Part shown: one piece after another, positions 42,383 through 52,486 of the stretch | How the letters are laid out: every line of letters begins with the position of its first letter | Numbering within the stretch: position 1 is the stretch's first letter | DNA from: Streptomyces daqingensis | Lineage (GTDB): Bacteria > Actinomycetota > Actinomycetes > Streptomycetales > Streptomycetaceae | Direction: 5' to 3' | Assembly (NCBI RefSeq): GCF_014645895.1 | Contig: NZ_BMMP01000010.1 | Coordinates: forward strand, 186,001-250,000 | Length of the DNA: 64,000 nucleotides | Notes under the pieces: generated by a model | Told to the model about the DNA's origin: nothing | What the model saw: the letters and a program-made list of their open reading frames with translations, nothing else | Databases searched by the model: none | Made by a program: the position numbers and the translations under genes

Positions 42383-42982
42383 TCACCACTCGATGCCCCG
42401 CTGGCCCTTCTGGCCCGCGTCCATGGGGTGTCTGACCTTGGTCATCTCCGTCACCAGGTCCGCCGCGTCGAGGAGTTGCCGCGGGGCGTTGCGCCCGGTG
42501 ACGACCACGTGCTGGGTGCCGGGCCTGTCGCGCAGCACCCGGACCACCTCGTCCGTGTCGATCCACCCCCAGTGCAGCGGGTAGGCGAACTCGTCGAGGA
42601 CGTACAGCCGGTAGGTCTCCGCGGCCAGGTCGCGCTTGACCTGCTCCCAGCCCTCGCGTGCGGCCTCTTCGCTCCCCATCTCGCCGTCGCGCTGGATCCA
42701 GGACCAGCCCGCGCCCATCTTGTGCCAGGTGACGGGACCGCCCTCGCCGGAATCGCCCAGCACGCGCAGGGCCCGTTCCTCCCCGACCTTCCACTTGGCC
42801 GACTTCACGAACTGGAAGACCCCGATGGGCCAGCCTTGGTTCCAGGCCCGCAGCGCCAGGCCGAAGGCGGCGGTCGACTTGCCCTTGCCGGTTCCGGTGT
42901 GAACCGCGACCAGGGCGCGGTTGCGGCGCTGGCGCGTCGTCAGGCCGTCGTCGGGCACGGTGTTCGGCTGTCCCTTCGGCAC
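42383..42982 (-). CDS. cobO: Cob(I)yrinic acid a,c-diamide adenosyltransferase CobO
   Basis: ATP-binding CobA/CobO-type enzyme of 199 residues that attaches the 5'-deoxyadenosyl group to cobalt. The P-loop is VHTGTGKGKSTAAFGLALRAW; further CobO marks are VFQFVKSAKWKVGEE and VLDEFAYPLHWGW. GTG start at 42982 shares one base with the chelatase stop (TAGTG). A 91-bp gap separates it from cobB. Confidence 0.95.
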   Translation of the reverse strand: MPKGQPNTVPDDGLTTRQRRNRALVAVHTGTGKGKSTAAFGLALRAWNQGWPIGVFQFVKSAKWKVGEERALRVLGDSGEGGPVTWHKMGAGWSWIQRDGEMGSEEAAREGWEQVKRDLAAETYRLYVLDEFAYPLHWGWIDTDEVVRVLRDRPGTQHVVVTGRNAPRQLLDAADLVTEMTKVRHPMDAGQKGQRGIEW

Positions 42983-45228
42983 TACGCCGCCCTCCCTCGG
43001 CGGGCGGGTGTCCCCGCCCGCGACTCTGCTGCTGTCGCTGATCCTGTCGCTGCTGGACCGTGCCCCCGGCCCGGACCCCGCCGTGCCGCCGGGTCCGTCC
43101 CGCCGCGGGGCCGCGAACCGGTGGCGTGCCGTACGAGATCGGTCACGGCGTCCGCCCTCAGCTCCTCCAGCGTCACCGCGGTGCCCCCGAGATCCCGCGC
43201 GAGGTCACCCGCCAGGCCGAGCCGTACGGGACCGGCCTCGCAGTCCAGCACCACCGACGTGGTGCCGTCCGCCTCCAGCAGCCGTGCGGCACGCTGAGCC
43301 TGCCGTGCCGGGTCGGCGCCGCCGGTGGCGCGCCCGTCGGTGACGACGATCAGCAGCGGGCGGCGCGCCGCGTCCCGCATCCGCTCCACCCGCAGCACGT
43401 CGCGGGCCTTCAGCAGTCCGGCGGCCAGCGGGGTCCGTCCGCCCGTCGGCAGCGACTCGAGCCGGGCCGCCGCGGCCTCCACCGACGACGTCGGCGGCAG
43501 CGCGACCTCCGCCCCGGACCGGCGGAAGGTGACCATGCCCACCTTGTCGCGCCGCTGGTAGGCGTCCAGCAGCAGCGACAGCACCGCCCCCTTGACCGCG
43601 CCCATCCGCTTGCGGGCGGCCATGGAGCCCGAGGCGTCCACGGCGAACAGGACGAGATTGCCCTCGCGTCCCTCCTTCACGGCCTCCCGCAGGTCGTCGC
43701 GGCGCAGCACCAGGCCCGGCCCGCTGCGTCCGCGGACGTGCTGGTGCGGAGCCGCCGCCTGCACTGTGGCCGCGACGTGCAGCCTGCCGAGCGTGCCGCG
43801 GGGCCTGCGGGCGCCGGTGGTGCGGCCATGGGCGGTGCGGGCGCGGGAGCGGCGGCCGGCGGCTCCCTCGCCCAGGCCGGGGACGGAGAGGGTGCGGGCC
43901 CGGAACGGTTCGGACGCGGGGGCGGGCGCCTTCTCACCGGGGCGGCCCGGCGTCCCGCCGGCGCCGTCCTCGCCCTCCTGCGCTGACCCTGCCTCTGCCT
44001 CACCGGACGCCGGGGACGGCTCCTGCTGCCCGTCACCACTCTGGCGCGGCTCCGGGAGGGGTGCGTCCGCCGGATCCCGGCCGGTCTCCCCGGGTGCTTC
44101 CGGGGGCGGCGGGCCGTCGCTCTCGGGGGGCTGCCCGCCGCCGTCGGGACCGCCGTCCGGGTCGTCGTCCCCGTCGTCGTCGCTTCCGCTTCCGTCGCCG
44201 CCGTCCGGCGTGCCGTGCTGCCGCAGCGTCTCGTCGAGCTTGTCCTCGTCCAATCCGGGCGCGTCGAACGGGTTGCGGCGGCGGCGGTGCGGCAGCGCCA
44301 GCAGCGCCGCCTGACGCACGTCGTCCGCCACGACGTCGGTGCGTCCGGCCCAGGCGGCGAGAGCGGTCGCGGTGCGCGCCATGACGAGGTCGGCGCGCAT
44401 GCCGTCCACCTCGAACGCCGCACAGGTCGCCGCGATCTGCCGCAGCGCCTCATCGCCCAGCCGCACGCCCGGCAGCAAATCCCGTGCCGCGGCGATGCGT
44501 TCACGGAGCGACTGCTCCTCGTCGGCCCAACTCGTCCTGAAGGCGGCGGGGTCGGCCTCGTAGGCCAGCCGACGGCGTACGACGTCCACACGCTCGTCGG
44601 TGTCGCGGGAGGCCGTCACCTCCACGGTCAGTCCGAAGCGGTCCAGCAACTGCGGCCGCAGTTCGCCCTCTTCGGGGTTCATCGTGCCGACGAGCAGGAA
44701 CCGCGCGGCGTGCCGGACGGAGACGCCTTCGCGCTCCACGTACGAGGCGCCCATGGCGGCGGCGTCCAGCAGCAGGTCCACGAGGTGGTCGTGGAGGAGG
44801 TTGACCTCGTCCACGTACAGCACGCCTCGATGGGCGTCGGCCAGCAGACCCGGCTGGTACGCCTTCACGCCCTCCGACAGGGCGCGTTCGATGTCGAGCG
44901 CTCCCACGAGGCGGTCCTCGGAGGCGCCGACGGGCAGCTCCACCATCGCCGCGGGTCGCGCCCCTCCGCCCCCCGCCTCGTGCGGCCCGTCGGGGCAGTC
45001 GGGGTCCGGCGCGGCGGGGTCGCAGGAGAAGCGGCACCCCGGTACGACCGCGACCTCGGGCATCAGCGCCGCCAGCGCCCGTACGGCGGTGGACTTCGCG
45101 GTTCCCTTCTCACCGCGCACCAGCACGCCGCCGACGGCGGGCGAGACCGCGTTGAGCAGCAGCGCCAGCCGCAGGTCGGACATGCCCACGATCGCTGAGA
45201 AGGGGTAGGGGCTCCGGATGGTGCTCAT
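42982..45228 (-). CDS. Fused ChlI-ChlD-type chelatase subunit (cobaltochelatase partner)
   Basis: Protein of 748 residues. It has an N-terminal AAA+ ATPase (VLVRGEKGTAKSTAVRAL Walker A; VLYVDEVNLLHDHLVD Walker B), a long acidic Pro/Gly/Asp linker (about 350-490) and a C-terminal VWA domain with the MIDAS motif LFAVDASGSMAARKR. This fused I-D form pairs with the large CobN/ChlH subunit, which must be encoded elsewhere. In a cob operon cobalt insertion is the most likely job. It overlaps cobQ (ATGA) and cobO (one base). Confidence 0.9.
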   Translation of the reverse strand: MSTIRSPYPFSAIVGMSDLRLALLLNAVSPAVGGVLVRGEKGTAKSTAVRALAALMPEVAVVPGCRFSCDPAAPDPDCPDGPHEAGGGGARPAAMVELPVGASEDRLVGALDIERALSEGVKAYQPGLLADAHRGVLYVDEVNLLHDHLVDLLLDAAAMGASYVEREGVSVRHAARFLLVGTMNPEEGELRPQLLDRFGLTVEVTASRDTDERVDVVRRRLAYEADPAAFRTSWADEEQSLRERIAAARDLLPGVRLGDEALRQIAATCAAFEVDGMRADLVMARTATALAAWAGRTDVVADDVRQAALLALPHRRRRNPFDAPGLDEDKLDETLRQHGTPDGGDGSGSDDDGDDDPDGGPDGGGQPPESDGPPPPEAPGETGRDPADAPLPEPRQSGDGQQEPSPASGEAEAGSAQEGEDGAGGTPGRPGEKAPAPASEPFRARTLSVPGLGEGAAGRRSRARTAHGRTTGARRPRGTLGRLHVAATVQAAAPHQHVRGRSGPGLVLRRDDLREAVKEGREGNLVLFAVDASGSMAARKRMGAVKGAVLSLLLDAYQRRDKVGMVTFRRSGAEVALPPTSSVEAAAARLESLPTGGRTPLAAGLLKARDVLRVERMRDAARRPLLIVVTDGRATGGADPARQAQRAARLLEADGTTSVVLDCEAGPVRLGLAGDLARDLGGTAVTLEELRADAVTDLVRHATGSRPRGGTDPAARRGPGRGHGPAATGSATAAESRAGTPARRGRAA

Positions 45229-46856
45229 GAGTGCGCTCCCGCGTCTCGGCCGTCTCGGACATCTTGGAAATCTCCCGGCGCCCCGGGCGGGACGAACGGC
45301 AGACCCGCTGGCGGGCCCGACTCGATCAGCCGCAGCAGCCCGTCGGTGTCGGCGTGCTCCTCGACGAGGTCGCCGAGGCGGTCCAACTGCTCCTCGCGCA
45401 GCGCCTCGAAGCTCGTGCCGGGCGCGGGGACGAACCCCGTACGGCCCGCGTCGCGGGCGACCCTCCGCAGGAAAGCCCGGCGGAACCCGTCGCTCTCCAG
45501 CGACCCATGCCAGTGCGTCCCCCACACCGGTCCGGCCCGGCACCCGTCGAGCGGCTCGCCTCCGCTGCCGGTGAACACGGCCTCGCCGCCCAGGACTTCG
45601 GCGACGCCGTGGTGGATCTCGTAGCCCTCCGCGAGCTCGCCGAGCGCATAACCGCCCGGCCGGGCAAGGGTCTTGGCGGCGGCGAAGCGCACGCGGACGG
45701 GCAGGAGCCCGAGCCCGTCGACGGTTCCCGCCCGCGACTCGACCTCGTCCTCGATGCGCTCGCCCAGCATCTGGAAGCCGCCGCAGACACCCAGCACCGG
45801 ACGCCGCTCCGCCGCCCTGCGCAGCAGTGCGTCCGCGAGCCCGCGTGAGCGCAGCCACTCCAGCGCACGCACCGTCCCGCGGGTTCCGGGGAGCACCACG
45901 AGGTCCGCGTCGGCGAGTTCCTCCGGGCGGTCCGTGAAGCGCACGACGACGCCCGGTTCGGCGGCCAGCGCGTCGACGTCCGTGAAGTTCGACATCAGCG
46001 GAAGCGGCACGACCGCGACGCGCAGCAGGTCGGTTCCGTACGGCCCTTCCGCGGCCGACTCCCGCACGGCGCCGCGCAGGGAGACGCGCAGCCCGTCCTC
46101 CTCGTCGATGCCCAGGCCGTGCCGCCAGGGCAGGACCCCCAGCACGGGCCGTCCCGTCAGTCCGCGCAGCATCTCCAACCCGGGCCTCAGCAGCGACACA
46201 TCGCCGCGGAACTTGTTCACCATGTAACCCGCGAGGAGCGCCTGGTCCTCCGCGGCGAGCAGCGCCGTCGTACCGAAGAAGGAGGCGAAGACCCCGCCGC
46301 GGTCGATGTCGCCGACCACGACGACGGGCAGACGCGCGCTGCGCGCCAGCCCCATGTTGACGATGTCGGTGCGCCTGAGGTTGATCTCCGCCGGGCTTCC
46401 CGCGCCTTCGCAGATGACGGCGTCGTGCGTGCGCCGCAGCTCCTCCAGGCAGTCGGTGACCGTCCCCAGCAGCTTCTCCTGCCGCTCCGAGTGGTAGCCG
46501 CGCGCGCTGAGTTCGCCGACCGCCTTGCCCAGCAGCACCACCTGGCTGCTGCGGTCGCCGCCCGGCTTGAGCAGCACCGGGTTCATCAGGGCCGTCGGCT
46601 CGGTGCGCGCCGCGGCGGCCTGCATGGCCTGGGCCCGCCCGATCTCCGCGCCCTCCCGCGTCACGTACGAGTTGAGGGACATGTTCTGGGCCTTGAACGG
46701 TGCGACCTTCAGCCCCTTGCGCGCCAGCCAGCGGCAGATGCCCGCCGTGACCACGCTCTTGCCGGCGTCGGACGTCGTGCCGGCGACGAGCAGCCCGCCG
46801 CCCCGTGCGGCGGCGCCAAGACCCCGGCCGCCGCGCTCTTTTCGCCTGCCCGTCAC
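45225..46856 (-). CDS. cobQ: Cobyric acid synthase CobQ
   Basis: Amidotransferase of 543 residues that amidates four peripheral carboxylates of adenosylcobyrinic acid diamide. The P-loop is LLVAGTTSDAGKSVVTAG; then APFKAQNMSLNSYVT and VVVVGDIDRGGVFASFFG. The glutaminase-like domain has the cysteine in PVLGVCGGFQMLG and the histidine in WGTHWHGSLESDG. GTG 46856 is chosen from the GTGA overlap with cobD, though a longer reading frame is open upstream. Confidence 0.95.
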   Translation of the reverse strand: MTGRRKERGGRGLGAAARGGGLLVAGTTSDAGKSVVTAGICRWLARKGLKVAPFKAQNMSLNSYVTREGAEIGRAQAMQAAAARTEPTALMNPVLLKPGGDRSSQVVLLGKAVGELSARGYHSERQEKLLGTVTDCLEELRRTHDAVICEGAGSPAEINLRRTDIVNMGLARSARLPVVVVGDIDRGGVFASFFGTTALLAAEDQALLAGYMVNKFRGDVSLLRPGLEMLRGLTGRPVLGVLPWRHGLGIDEEDGLRVSLRGAVRESAAEGPYGTDLLRVAVVPLPLMSNFTDVDALAAEPGVVVRFTDRPEELADADLVVLPGTRGTVRALEWLRSRGLADALLRRAAERRPVLGVCGGFQMLGERIEDEVESRAGTVDGLGLLPVRVRFAAAKTLARPGGYALGELAEGYEIHHGVAEVLGGEAVFTGSGGEPLDGCRAGPVWGTHWHGSLESDGFRRAFLRRVARDAGRTGFVPAPGTSFEALREEQLDRLGDLVEEHADTDGLLRLIESGPPAGLPFVPPGAPGDFQDVRDGRDAGAHS

Positions 46857-47875
46857 GTCGCGGTACCTCCCGTTCCCGTACGGCTTCCGGCGCGCGAGCA
46901 GAAGCGGGCAGCGGCCATCCGCCCCGCCACGCCCGCCGCGGTGGTGAGCGCCAGCGAGAGGAGCCCCACGCGCCGCGAGAGGCGTACGGCGCGTGTGATG
47001 TCGCCCGAACGTACGGCCCTGCCGGGGGAGTTGAGCACCGGCCGGTGCTCCGTGCGTCCGCCGTAGCTCAGCGTGCCGCCGAGCCGTACTCCCAGCGCAC
47101 CCGCGAACGCGGCTTCCACCGGGCCCGCGTTGGGGCTGGGATGCCGGTGCGCGTCGCTGCGCCAGGCCCGCAGCGCGCCGCGCGGGCGGGGTCCGGCGAG
47201 CGCGGCGAGCGCCGACGTGAGGCGGGCGCCGGGCCAGCCCGCCGCGTCGTCCAGCTTCGCGGCGGCCCACCCGAACTTCCGGTGACGCGGGGAGAGATGG
47301 CCCACCATGGCGTCGAGCGTGTTGACCGCCCGGAACGCAGCCATGCCGGGGACGCCGGCCAGCGCTCCCCACACCAGAGCGCCCACGACGGCGTCCGAGG
47401 TGTTCTCCGCCACCGACTCGACGGCGGCACGGGCGATGCCGTCCGCGTCCAGCGACTGCGGGTCGCGGCCGCACAGTCGGGGCAGCAGCAGGCGCGCGCC
47501 GTCCACGTCCCCCGCGTCCAGGGCGGCCTGGACGGAACGCGCCGCCGCGCACAGCCCGTTGCCGCCGAGGACGGTCCACGTCGCCGCCGCATGCGCCGGG
47601 ATGCCCGCGAGCGCGTGTGCCGTTACGCCGGGCGCTGCCGGACCCCTTCGGCGCGGCGCGCGGGTGAGGAGCGCGGCCGCCGCGGCCGGGACGCCCACGC
47701 ACAGTGCGGTGTGGAGGGCCCCCGCCGCGCGCGAGTCGCGCCACAGGACGCGCTCGGCCGCGGCGGCGCCCCGCCCGAAGACGGCGACGGGATGCCCGGC
47801 CCGGGGATCGCCCAGGAGCACGTCTCCCAGGTAGCCGAGGGCCGCGCCCCAGGCGTACGCGCGATGAACTCGCAT
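46853..47875 (-). CDS. cobD: Adenosylcobinamide-phosphate synthase CobD/CbiB
   Basis: Membrane protein of 340 residues that attaches the aminopropanol (phosphate) arm to adenosylcobyric acid. Family marks are LGDPRAGHPVAVFGR, SVAENTSDAVVGALVWGALAGVPG and AHRHPSPNAGPVEAAFAGALGVRLGG (split over two motifs). It is the first gene of the cob operon and is preceded by a cobalamin riboswitch. Its stop overlaps the cobQ start. Confidence 0.95.
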   Translation of the reverse strand: MRVHRAYAWGAALGYLGDVLLGDPRAGHPVAVFGRGAAAAERVLWRDSRAAGALHTALCVGVPAAAAALLTRAPRRRGPAAPGVTAHALAGIPAHAAATWTVLGGNGLCAAARSVQAALDAGDVDGARLLLPRLCGRDPQSLDADGIARAAVESVAENTSDAVVGALVWGALAGVPGMAAFRAVNTLDAMVGHLSPRHRKFGWAAAKLDDAAGWPGARLTSALAALAGPRPRGALRAWRSDAHRHPSPNAGPVEAAFAGALGVRLGGTLSYGGRTEHRPVLNSPGRAVRSGDITRAVRLSRRVGLLSLALTTAAGVAGRMAAARFCSRAGSRTGTGGTAT

Positions 47876-48049
47876 GGTTCAGCTCGCCGTCGGGCTCCGG
47901 CGGACGGGACGGGCCGCCCGGGACGGCGGGCTGCCGGCACGGGGGAGGCGCGGCTGGGGGAGTCCCGCCGGGCCGGCGGATGCGACTGCGGGACGGGGTG
48001 CGGCCGGGAAGCCACGCATGGCGGTGTCCTCACTCAGGGTCCTCGCCCT

Positions 48050-48232
48050 GGCTCGACGTACCGGCGGCGAGAGTCTCCTGGCTCCCGGATCGCAGCGTCT
48101 CCCGGCCTTCCGGCCCGTTGACGCTCGTGGGCCGTGACCTTCGCTTGGGGTTCGCTCCCCGGTGACAGTGGCGGGACCGCGCCGGATTCTCACCGGCTTC
48201 CTCTCCAGCCGCCGTTGGGCAACCGGAAGTCC
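48050..48232 (-). ncRNA. Cobalamin (B12) riboswitch
   Basis: Read on the minus strand, the aptamer core shows GCCGGTGAGAATCCGGC (48197-48181), then GGTCCCGCCACTGTCACCGG and, near the end, the B12 box GAGCCAGGAGACTCTCGCC (about 48084-48066). Spacing and order match the AdoCbl riboswitch. Aptamer ends are approximate. It lies 175 bp upstream of the cobD start, leaving room for an expression platform. It should repress the seven-gene cob operon when cobalamin is plentiful. Confidence 0.95.
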
Positions 48233-48299
48233 ACCATGTACGGGATGGGCCGTCAACTCGCCGCTGACCTGCGGCGGAAGAGTGTGAGCAGACGCACGG

Positions 48300-48332
48300 C
48301 GAGGGGTACGGGCTCCACGCCCGTACCCCTCG
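48300..48332. terminator. Terminator hairpin between the pit unit and the cob riboswitch
   Basis: 14-bp perfect stem, arms 48300-48313 and 48319-48332, loop TCCAC. It lies 45 bp past the stop of the small membrane protein gene (minus strand) and insulates the riboswitch from the phosphate transcript. Confidence 0.88.
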
Positions 48333-48376
48333 GCCGATGCCCGCCGTGCTCTGAAGTCCGGCCGGCGGGCGCTACT

Positions 48377-48595
48377 TCACGGTGCGGTGATGATGTAGAT
48401 GCCGTACGCCACCGCCGCGGCGCACAGCGCGTAACAGGCGTACGCGCCGGTGCGCGCGAGCGCCGACGCGCCGCCGCCCTGCGCCTTGCCCGCGGAGCCG
48501 TTCACGATGCCGAGCGTGAACAGCCCCACCAGGCCGACAGTGGCCACGAGGCTGACGCCGAATACCTCGCCCAGTGCTGCCCAGTCGATGTTCAT
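48377..48595 (-). CDS. Small membrane protein linked to the phosphate transporter
   Basis: Protein of 72 residues with two predicted membrane helices (about 12-32 and 50-70) and a short glycine-rich loop (GSAGKAQGGGAS). It follows pit by 123 bp on the same strand and ends at a strong terminator, so the two are probably cotranscribed. No function is known. A role as a small accessory subunit of the transporter is possible but unproven. Confidence 0.75.
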   Translation of the reverse strand: MNIDWAALGEVFGVSLVATVGLVGLFTLGIVNGSAGKAQGGGASALARTGAYACYALCAAAVAYGIYIITAP

Positions 48596-48718
48596 AGCGT
48601 TTCCCTGTCTCAGGTCCGGCAGAGGTCCGGCTGACGCCGGTCTGCAGTGCGGTCGGGGTCGGGGTCGGGACTTCTCTAGTCGGTCCGGTGCGAGCTGTCC
48701 CGTCCGGCGGACGCCTTG

Positions 48719-50026
<1,308 letters not shown>

Positions 50027-50076
50027 TCACCCAGGCACAATCAGTCGAAGGTTAATGACTCGTTGAACGTAGGGAC

Positions 50077-50098
50077 GGTGGGTGAACGGAAGATGAAC
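50077..50098 (-). promoter_or_regulatory. PHO-box-like direct repeat upstream of pit
   Basis: On the minus strand two adjacent 11-bp units read GTTCATCTTCC (50098-50088) and GTTCACCCACC (50087-50077). This is the Streptomyces PhoP binding pattern (11-bp direct repeats beginning GTTCA). A weaker third unit may follow to 50066. A plausible -10 lies near 50050-50055 (ATTAAC region on the minus strand). Confidence 0.75.
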
Positions 50099-50262
50099 TA
50101 CGGCGGGCAGCGGAGTGTCGCTCCCCGCCGTACGTTGTGAGCGGTACCACAGCAGGTCCCGCCGCCACCGTCCGCCCCGTGTGACACGCTTCCTCGGGCC
50201 CGTCGCCGGGCCCTTCCCCGGCCGCCCCGAGCGGGGCCCCGCACCCTCCCGGAGGTCCTCAA

Positions 50263-50904
50263 TTGCTGAGCGCCTGGAACGAGTTGGTGACCGTCGCCCG
50301 CCGTACGGCTGCGGAGGGCCTCGTGGTGGGCACCTCGGGGAACGTGTCCGTTCGCGTGGGGGAGAACGTCCTCGTCACCCCGAGCGGAGTCCCCTACGAC
50401 AGGCTCGGCCCCGGCGACCTGTGCGCGGTGGACCTCGACGGGCGGCGTACCGCGGGCAGTCTGAAGCCCACCAGCGAACTCCCCATGCACCTGGCCGTGT
50501 ACAGGCACACCGAGGCCCGGGCTGTCGTCCACACCCACGCCGTACACGCGACCGCGGTCTCCACGCTCGTCGCCGAACTCCCCGCCGTGCACTACATGAC
50601 GGCCGCACTGGGCGGTCCCGTACGCGTCGCCCCCTACGCCACCTACGGAAGCGACGAGCTGGCCGCCGGCATGCTCGAGGCTCTCGACGGACGCAGCGCC
50701 TGCCTGCTGCAGAACCACGGCACCATCGCCTACGGAGCCGACCTGGACCAGGCGTACGACAGGACGGCGCAGCTCGAGTGGATGTGCCGCCTGTGGCTGA
50801 CGGCCTCGTCCGTGCCGGGACGTACCCCGTCGCTGCTGCCGGACGAGGAACTCCGCCGCGTCGCCGAGAAGTTCGGCGGATACGGCCAGACGCCGGCCGG
50901 GTGA
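50263..50904 (+). CDS. Class II aldolase/adducin-family protein
   Basis: Zinc aldolase of 213 residues similar to L-fuculose-1-phosphate aldolases. Zinc histidines are in VVHTHAVHATAVS and the distal LLQNHGTIAYG; SGNVSVRV, LKPTSELPMHLAVYRH complete the pattern. TTG 50263 is the start, supported by GGAGG seven bases upstream; no ATG fits. It should cleave a phosphorylated sugar or methylthio-sugar. No sugar operon is adjacent. Confidence 0.9.
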   Translation: MLSAWNELVTVARRTAAEGLVVGTSGNVSVRVGENVLVTPSGVPYDRLGPGDLCAVDLDGRRTAGSLKPTSELPMHLAVYRHTEARAVVHTHAVHATAVSTLVAELPAVHYMTAALGGPVRVAPYATYGSDELAAGMLEALDGRSACLLQNHGTIAYGADLDQAYDRTAQLEWMCRLWLTASSVPGRTPSLLPDEELRRVAEKFGGYGQTPAG

Positions 50905-51103
50905 GGCCGACGGCCGCCACACGTGCGTCCTGCGGGACCTCGCTCCGCGGCTCCCCCGCTGCCCCTCCGCCCTCCCCGCCGCGTGGACCCGCCCGGCACC
51001 GCTCCGGCCGAAGCCGCCGCCGCGGGTTCGGACCCCCCGCCGCGGTCACCCGGGCGACGCCGCCCGCTGGCCGTACGCCTCCCTGAGACGTGACACTGGC
51101 TGG

Positions 51104-52294
51104 ATGCGCATGCGTACGGCGGCGGTGGCCGCCACCTCCGCGCTCGGCGCCGCCGCGGCCGCCGTGGCCGCGGGCCGGTACGCGGCCGGGGCCGCCCTCC
51201 GGCCGGCGCGCTCCGCCCCGGCCGCGGGACGGGGGCACCTCCCCGCGGGCTTCGGCGGGCCCTCCCTCACGGTGCACGAGGTGGGCACCGGTCATATCGC
51301 GCTGACCCGCTCCCTGACGACCCTGCTCCCGGGGACGTACGGCCTGATCGGACGCGGCTGCCACGCCGTCGTCGGCCCCGTGCTGAGCGGCGGCGACCAG
51401 GCCGGCGCCGCCGCCGACACCGTCGTACGCCGGCTGGAGCGGATCACCTACGGCGAGCTGGCCCCCCGTACCAAGGTCTGGCTCACGCCCCAGGTGTACA
51501 CGGGAGGGCCCGGTGACGCGCTCGGCGTGGACCGCACGGAGATCGAGGTGCCGGGCGAACTCGGGCCGCTGCCCGCGTGGTTCGTGCCCGGGCCTCGCGA
51601 CGTCTGGGTCGTCGCGCTGCACGGCCTCGGAGCCGGACCGGAGCAGGCGCTGCCGCTGCTCCCCTTCTACTCCGCCCTGGGGCTCCCCGTCCTGGGCCTC
51701 TCCTACCGGGGCGACGCCGGCGCTCCCGCCCCGCCGGGCGGCGTCCGCCACCTCGGCGGCACCGAGTGGCGTGACGTGGAGGCCGCCGTGCGGTACGCCG
51801 TCGGGGAGGGGGCCGCGCAGATCGTGCTGCACGGCTGGTCCAGCGGGGCGTCCATGGCGCTGCGGGCCGCGGACGAACTGCGGTCCGGGGCCGGGCAGGG
51901 GGAGGGCGGCGCCGCGGGACGCATCAGCGGCCTCGTGCTCGACTCGCCGGTGCTCGACTGGTGGACCACCCTGCGGGCGCTCGCCGCGGAGCGCCACGTA
52001 CCGCGCCCGCTGCTCCCGCTGGCCGTACGCGCCGCTCAGGGGCACGCCCGCGCCGCCGAACCCGATCAGCCCGCTCCGGTGGTCCGCCCGGACCGCCTCG
52101 CCGTGCCGGCCCTGATCGTTCACGGCCCGGACGACACGATCGCCCCCTGGGACGCGTCGACGGCGTTCGCGACCGCCCGTGAGCAACTCGTCAGCCTGTA
52201 CACGGTTCCGGACGCCCCGCACGCCGCGATGTGGAACGCGGACCCGGGCGAGTACGAGGAGAGGCTTCGGCGGTTTCTGACGCCGCTGCTGTGA
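51104..52294 (+). CDS. Alpha/beta hydrolase
   Basis: Protein of 396 residues. The N-terminus has a hydrophobic stretch (AAVAATSALGAAAAAVAAG) that may anchor it in the membrane. The hydrolase core shows the oxyanion segment VVALHGLGAG, nucleophile serine in VLHGWSSGASMAL, aspartate in IVHGPDDTIAPWD and histidine in PDAPHAAMWN, so the triad is complete. Substrate unknown. It lacks a clear ribosome binding site and is not in an evident operon. Confidence 0.85.
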   Translation: MRMRTAAVAATSALGAAAAAVAAGRYAAGAALRPARSAPAAGRGHLPAGFGGPSLTVHEVGTGHIALTRSLTTLLPGTYGLIGRGCHAVVGPVLSGGDQAGAAADTVVRRLERITYGELAPRTKVWLTPQVYTGGPGDALGVDRTEIEVPGELGPLPAWFVPGPRDVWVVALHGLGAGPEQALPLLPFYSALGLPVLGLSYRGDAGAPAPPGGVRHLGGTEWRDVEAAVRYAVGEGAAQIVLHGWSSGASMALRAADELRSGAGQGEGGAAGRISGLVLDSPVLDWWTTLRALAAERHVPRPLLPLAVRAAQGHARAAEPDQPAPVVRPDRLAVPALIVHGPDDTIAPWDASTAFATAREQLVSLYTVPDAPHAAMWNADPGEYEERLRRFLTPLL

Positions 52295-52486
52295 ACGCCG
52301 CTCTTCCCGGGATCCGGGACAGCCTCCGCGGAACGGCTGCGGCACCCGGTCGGCCGGTGCCGCGGGCGCAGCCGTGAAAACCTTTGAATTGTCGCCAACC
52401 GCCGCTCGGACCAGGGCAGTTGGACCCGGCAGGGGAAAACGGAACGGAGAATTCCGGGACCCCGTTTGGGATTTGCGCCACAGACC

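Noticed and set aside
47704..48256. Short frames on both strands over 47.7-48.26 kb
   Set aside because: They overlap the cobalamin riboswitch and cobD; RNA structure explains the conservation.
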